Part shown: positions 58,519 to 64,000 of the stretch, piece after piece
Layout: each line of letters starts with the position of its first letter
Position numbering within the stretch: position 1 is the first letter of the stretch
From: Phanerodontia chrysosporium
Taxonomy: Eukaryota; Basidiomycota; Agaricomycetes; Polyporales; Phanerochaetaceae
DNA: 64,000 nt
Assembly: GCA_001910725.1 (NCBI GenBank)
Contig: MJGA01000004.1
Coordinates: 1,054,001-1,118,000, forward strand
Direction of reading: 5' to 3'
The notes under the pieces: model-generated
Database searches by the model: none
What the model saw: the letters and a program-made list of their open reading frames with translations, nothing else
What the model was told of the DNA's origin: nothing
Made by a program: the position numbers and the translations under genes

Positions 58519-61357
58519 ATGGCCATCCCAGACATCGTCCCGGTGCCCTACCCACCCGATGCTGATTATTCGAGGCAGTCGTATGAGGTGCCCGGCACCA
58601 AGAAGCCTGGACAGACCGGTATGTGACCTGCGACATGTCGCAGCGTTCCCGAGCTGAAGCGTTCGCCCGTCATGCCCAGGACACTACAGAAACAGTGAGT
58701 TGCGCCGCCGTGCTGTGCACTTCCCGTCGGGGAGCTCACGAGACCTGCCCCAGGCGCATTTCCTTTCCTGACGCTCGACTCGCCGAAGGCGTTCCTCAAC
58801 CTCGTCGAGTTCTTCGACTCTGGCAGGAAGCGGGTGCCGGGCAACGCGCCCATGCTTGGGCGCCGCCCGCTCATCTCCGCAAACCCGCCAATTTACGCGA
58901 ACCACTACGAGTGGGTCACCTGGGAGGAGGCAGACATCCGGAGGCAGTACATCGGAAGCGGCCTCACCAAGCTTTGGGAGGACGGTGTCGCCGGAGGCGA
59001 CCCTCTGAGGTGCTTCGGTATCTACAGCGGCAACTGTCCAGGTGCATATATCTTTGCACCACTCCTGCGAATGCCACTAATATTTGACAGAATGGCAATT
59101 GTTCGATTTGGCCAGCCATGCCTATCACTTTGTCTCGGTGCCACTGTACGACACCTTGGGCAAGGACGTCGTTGGTACGTGGCACAGTCCATGTCGTACG
59201 ATGGCGGTCTGACCCGATCATTTCTCGCAGAGTACATGTAAGGTCAATTCCCAGCAACAGACGAACCGTCTGCTGATGATGTCGCAGCATCAATCATACC
59301 GAAATGACAGTTGTTGCTGTGTCTCCGGCGCATGTTTCAACTGTCCTCAAGCTTGCAGGGAAGGTCCCGACATTGAAGGTAATCGTGGCTATGGCTCCAC
59401 TTTCCGCAGAGGCCAAGCAGATCTACCACGCATGGGGCGAACAAGTCGGCATCAAGGTTATGGACCTTCACGAGTGTAAGTAGCGGGATCGTGGTGGCTG
59501 TAGTGGCGCTGACCTCGATTCAGTGGAAGAGCTTGGCAAGGCTAACCTTAAAAAGCCGACATACCCGAGCTCAGATGCAATCGCGACTATTTGCTACACA
59601 TCTGTGCGCCCTTTCCGAACTCCGTCGTCAGTCTATTCAACTCATGGCATTTGCAGGGAACGACGGGTCATCCGAAAGGTTGGACCCTTGGTATATCGTC
59701 TTTGGCAGTAGCACTCATCTCGGACCTTAGGTGCCGTCCTGACCCACGGTAATGTGGCCAACGGCTGCAACGCCCAGCTGTTCGGCTTGAATGAGACCAC
59801 CATCCCTGTCTCTATTGGATTCCTGCCATTGGCGCACATATACGGCGTACGTCTTCTCACTGGCAATGCGCGAAAAATAAGATGCTGACGTCTGCACAGC
59901 GTATGATTGAATCCAACATCATCGCGCGTGGTGGCGCGATTGGCTACTGGTCTGGGGACCCGCTCCGCCTGCTTGAGGATGTCCAAGTCCTCAAACCGAC
60001 AATGTTCCCTGCTGTACCGCGTGTGTTGAACAGGATCTACCAGGCAGGCATGGCCGCCGCGCAACTGCCCGGTGTCAAAGGAGCCCTCTTCCGCCGTGCG
60101 CTGGAGGCGAAGCTCCTTCGTCTCCGCACGACAGGCCAAACCACACATCCACTTTGGGATCGTCTCGTCTTCAAGAAGGTGATCATCTCCTCTCCATGCG
60201 CACTCTACATCAGCATCTCACTTAACCTCCATTTCTGCAGATCCATGCGGTGCTTGGCGGCAATGTGAAGTTCATCTGTTCTGGATCAGCCCCGATGAGC
60301 GCTGCCACGATCGAATTCTTGAGAATTGCAACCGGTGCCGACTTCGTGGAAGGCAGGTTTGAGGAGATATGTCTCGTGGAACAGCTCGTTAATCGTCGCT
60401 TATCCAGGCTATGGAAGCACAGAAAACATCGGTACGGTCACGAAGACTTGGTGGGGAGATGTCAAGTCGGGAGGTAAAGTTGGTGCTCCGCATGTGTGCG
60501 CGGAGGTGAAGCTCGTTGATGTGCCAACAATGGGCTATACCTCTGAGGACAAGCCCAACCCTCGTGGGGAGATATGCGTCCGTGGCGACCACTGCTTCAA
60601 ATATTACTACAAGGGTATGTACTCTGAAGTATCTATAACATGCTCTGCTGAGCCCAGGTTGCAGATCCGGAGAACACGAAGGCCGCTATTGACGAGGAGG
60701 GGTGGCAACACACCGGTGACGTTGGCGAAATCGACGAGTGCGGCCGCCTGCGGATCATTGACCGCGTGAAGAACATCATGAAGCTCGCGCAGGGCGAATA
60801 CGTCGCGCTCGAGCGTGTCGAGTCGATGTACAGCTCGTGCCCGCTCGTTGCGCAACTCTACGTGCACGGCGACTCGCTCCAGTCGTACCTCGTGGGCCTC
60901 GTCATCCCGGACCCCGTCCAGCTTGCTGCGGTGGCGAGCAAGGTCTGGGGCACGCAGGTCTCACCCTCCGATCGCGGTGCCCTTGACCGTGCAGCCGTCG
61001 ACCCGAAGGTGCATAAGGAGGTCATGAGGGCGCTTGACAAGGTGGCGAAGAGCGCGGGGCTCAAAGGGTATGCTGATACTTTCTTGAGCTTGATAACAGT
61101 TACTGAAGCCGCCTTTTCCCGACAGCTTTGAGATGATCAAGCGCGTACATATCTCGAATGATCTTCTGACTGTCGACAACGGTTGCTTAACACCTACGTT
61201 GAAGATCAAGCGGTTCGTCTTTTCATACCCGCATCTTGTGTCTGTGCTGATAACGAGGTCGTATAACAGGAAGGACGTGTACAACAAGTACAAGCAGGAG
61301 CTCGATGCGCTCTATGCTCTTGGCGAGCCTGCGACCAAGCCCGCTACCAAGCTATAA
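58519..61357 (+). CDS. Long-chain fatty acid-CoA ligase
   Basis: The start MAIPDIVPVPYPPDADYSRQ is followed by RRPLISANPPIYANHYEWVTWEEADI. The adenylate-forming signature YTSGTTGHPKGAVLTHGN is assembled across a 22-nt exon (59657-59678). Further blocks are SIGFLPLAHIYG, FPAVPRVLNRIYQAGM, VKFICSGSAPMSAATIEFL, YGSTENIGTVTKTWWGD, GWQHTGDVGEIDECGRLRIIDRVKNIMKLAQGEYVALE, and the end LTPTLKIKRKDVYNKYKQELDALY. It activates long-chain fatty acids for lipid synthesis and beta-oxidation. It lacks a peroxisomal SKL-type end (PATKL). About 12 exons, roughly 690 residues. Confidence 0.95.
59657..59678 (+). other. 22-nt microexon encoding the AMP-binding loop
   Basis: The exon supplies GTTGHPK and one base of the next Gly codon, between an intron ending TTGCAG and a donor GTTGGA. 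It carries the core of the P-loop of the acyl-CoA ligase. Confidence 0.75.
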
Positions 61358-61873
61358 GAGTTGGCATAGAGCAAACCTACTTTTTCTCGCAATGTTAATT
61401 TCCGTATATCTGTGCTCTGGATATTAATCGAAAATATACACTAGGCGGTCGGAGACCGTGCCTCAGCTATCGAGCATTGCAGCTACGGTAGACATGATTG
61501 GCCTGTTTGCCATAGAACCGTACGACTATCGCGACGATGTCGCCAAACATATATGCCATGGCTCTGAGACCCCTAACATCGTTCCAGGTTTGCAAGTTAG
61601 AAGCCGAGATATCCGAGATGCGCATTACATTCTCTCCCTCCGCGCAAGTACAAACTGATGGCTATGGTACAGCATTTCCGGGTGTTGCTAGGCAAGTCTG
61701 CTACTGGGCAGTACATGCAGTACAAACAGGTCTAACTATCTACAAAAGCTTTTGCTGTGTAACTCTACATGTGCCAGGCCATTCCGATGCGTTTTCCCAT
61801 GGTTGAACTGCCAGTGGGCGATGCGACATTACCTCGAGCGGCGCATATCGACAAGCGAGCAGGGGCGTGAGGC
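61358..61873. other. Convergent 3' region, no gene seen
   Basis: 516 bp between the ligase stop and the MFS transporter stop. AT-richer than its surroundings, with short frames only. Confidence 0.45.
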
Positions 61874-63941
61874 TTATGATGGCCGCTGGTGCTGCTGGAG
61901 CGCAAGAGCGCGCAGGCCGTCCGCGATGCGGCGTGAGAGCGTCGTGGCGAGCGTGGCGAGCACGACCATGGCCACGACCCAGACGTAGCGCAGCGGCCAC
62001 CAGCCGGAGCCGACGCTGAAGGCGAACACCGAGGACGCGAACGCAGGGCCGAATGCGCGTGCGCCGCACTAGTCAATCCCTGTGAGTCCTCGGCTGCAAA
62101 AAAAAAAGAAGCACGAGGGGCATACCATTGCGAAGAGGATGAGGCCGTTGGTGACGCCGAGCGAGGCAGGGTCTGGCGCGCTCTGTTTGATGAGGATCAT
62201 GTTCACGCTGTAGGGTCCATGGTCAGCTCCTGCTTCACTGCGTCACTCGGCGCGCAAAGCACTCACGAGAAGGCCAGCGCGGCGCAGCGGGCCATGCCGA
62301 GCAGGATACCGATGCCGGTCCACAGCAGCGCCTTCGTGCTCGGCGGGATGATCTCCGTGCCATCCTCGCCGATGACGACGCCGTGGCGCGCGACGAGGTT
62401 GAGAACGGGCAGGAACAGGAACACCCAGGGGAAGATCGCCACACAGGTGTTGTACATCTTCGCGTGGTCGAAGCGCCGCAGCAGGTACGGCATGAAGAAG
62501 ACCTGCAGCCCAGCGGATATCAACCCGGAGCTCGCGAGCGCAAAGCCGATTTCAGCTGCCTGAGAAGTCGTTAGCAGCAAGAAATGTGACAGGGCGTGCT
62601 GGCTTACTGTGAAGGCAATGCCGCCTGTTCTGATGGGAGTGTAGCAGTAGAGGACAAATATGACGTCGAAGGCGGTGTTACTACACCGATAGCGGTGAGA
62701 ATTATGTATGGCCACTACGACCGCAGAGCATGGACGTACGTGAACGAGAGGGCGCCGCCACTCAGCGACAGGGCACGGATGAGCGGGTTGGAGAGAAGGG
62801 CTCCTATGCTGGCAGGCTGGTGCGGCTTTTCTTGGTAACCGTCTATGGGAGACGAGGCTACAGAGTCGGCGCGTTTACGACGCTTACTCGGGAGGGTCTG
62901 CCGTCACACCATCAGTACTGTACCGCAGGCACGGTAAGAATATTTCCGTACCTCCTCCAACGCAAAGTACCCAAAGGACGCGCCACAGAACGCCAGGGAC
63001 GCCGCCATTAGCGACGGCAGCAGGTAAGGGTACTTCCTCCAGAGCTCGTTGCCGAACCATTGCGGCCACTTGTCTGCCGGATTTGAGAAGGTTCCACCGA
63101 TAAGCGGGCTAGGGACAGCATCAAGTCTGAGCACCTCAGACATGGGCACGGTGGCGTGATGACGCACCCAATGATCGCACCAAGGGGCCAACATAGCCCG
63201 TATATCGGGAACGCGACGGCCTGGTTCGTGTGGTCCGTGATCTCCCCAATGACAGACTGCACGACAGCAGAGTTGCCGGAGAAGAAGCCGGCTGGAGAGG
63301 CAGTGAGGCCTTGGTTGCGAGTCAGCGGGGGGAGTGCGCACCTAGACTACGCGCAAAGATGACTCCGAAGAGACTGTTCGAGAGACCCATCATAAGCGTC
63401 CCGGCAGCTATGCCTGAGATACCGATGAGGATGACAGGCTTGCGCCCTATCCTGTCTGGGGGACAGTGTCAAGACGCGTCGCAAAGCGTCGAGTATGGAC
63501 GCGGCGTACCAGAGAGTCGCGCCCATTGGTAGATGGTGAACAGCTGGGCAATGGCAAAGCTGCTCTCCTGGGTGCGAAAGAAGGTGTCACGGCTCGCGAA
63601 GAAGACGCAGGGCAGCAAGGTTCACTGACCACTATCCCGCTGTACAGTCCGGTCTTTGAGGGGTCCTCGGTCAAGTGGAGGTGGTCCATCATCTCATTGA
63701 CGTACGGGAAGATCTGCGTGAACATGATAGGGTCGACGAGGCGGACGATGCAGAGCGTGGCGAGCTGCGCCATGGGGAGGGGAGTGACACCATGGCTCCT
63801 GGTCGGTCTCGCTCTGTCCTGGAGCTTGATAGCGTCCTCGAGATCGTCCTGGAGGAAGGGCTGCTCCTCGTCGTTCAGGAGGGTCTCGTCGCTGGCATTA
63901 GAGTCGTAGCTGTTAGAGCTGGTGTGATGTTTGAGGACCAT
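61874..63941 (-). CDS. Major facilitator superfamily transporter (DHA1/ZIFL-like)
   Basis: The cytosolic amino tail (MVLKHHTSSNSYDSNASDETLLNDEEQPFL) precedes TM1 LPMAQLATLCIVRLVDPIMFTQIFPYVNEMM. The MFS motif appears as ARLSDRIGRKPVILIGISGIAAG after FAIAQLFTIYQW. Next comes a central loop with KRRKRADSVASSPIDGYQEKP. Later exons have IGFALASSGLISAGLQVFFMPYLLRRFD, MYNTCVAIFPWVFLFLPVLN, LLWTGIGILLGMARCAALAFS and ILIKQSAPDPASLGVTNGLILFAM, ending in WPLRYVWVVAMVVLATLATTLSRR. About 12 helices. The layout matches fungal drug:H+ antiporter-like proteins; the substrate is unknown. The stop is at 61876-61874 and about ten exons are needed. Confidence 0.92.
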
Positions 63942-64000
63942 GCTCGCCTGGGAACCCTGGCTGGACTCTGGACAGAGAGGCAGAAGGAGCAGGTGGGCCT

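Overview
The window is a gene-dense stretch of nuclear DNA from a filamentous basidiomycete, most likely the white-rot polypore Phanerochaete chrysosporium or a close relative. Genes are split by many short GT-AG introns (mostly about 45-70 nt, donors such as GTGCGT, GTGAGT, GTAAGT). Third codon positions are GC-rich and intergenic gaps are small. The species guess rests on one gene, a secreted GH43 exo-beta-1,3-galactanase with a CBM35 module at 34.3-36.6 kb. When its exons are joined, the key residues fall at Glu102, Glu208 and Gln263, which is the numbering I recall for the P. chrysosporium enzyme. This is from memory, not from a search.

Layout. 0-8 kb: start of a chromatin-type protein (cut by the window edge), mitochondrial GrpE, mitochondrial Phe-tRNA synthetase, trifunctional C1-tetrahydrofolate synthase and splicing factor Slt11/RBM22. 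9-16.5 kb: NEDD8 E1 subunit Uba3, Rcl1, GATOR1 subunit Npr2 and Ogg1. 16.7-29 kb: N-myristoyltransferase, Ufd1, CCT delta, a large adaptin resembling AP-4 epsilon, Bub2-type GAP and cyclin L. 29-38 kb: an RS-rich disordered protein, PLP synthase Pdx1, the galactanase and mitoribosomal mL49. 38-47 kb: a hypothetical protein, Argonaute, Rab GTPase Ypt1 and a membrane-anchored aspartic protease. 47-54 kb: a zinc-ribbon protein, a poorly resolved 1.5 kb stretch, a Zn2Cys6 regulator and Nop16. 54-64 kb: QCR10, a HAD hydrolase, a penta-EF-hand protein, a long-chain acyl-CoA ligase and an MFS transporter.

Most genes are unrelated housekeeping functions, not a pathway cluster. Orientation alternates almost gene by gene, so most loci are head-to-head pairs sharing a promoter gap or tail-to-tail pairs 60-140 bp apart. 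I see no transposon, tRNA, rRNA, CRISPR or biosynthetic gene cluster.

The most notable structural points are extremely small exons placed at conserved sites: a 6-nt exon in the galactanase, an 8-nt exon carrying the fourth catalytic residue of Argonaute, and a 22-nt exon carrying the AMP-binding loop of the acyl-CoA ligase. Also notable are an AP-4-like adaptin, usually reported missing from higher fungi, and two coding frames (adaptin, penta-EF-hand) that break without a good intron.
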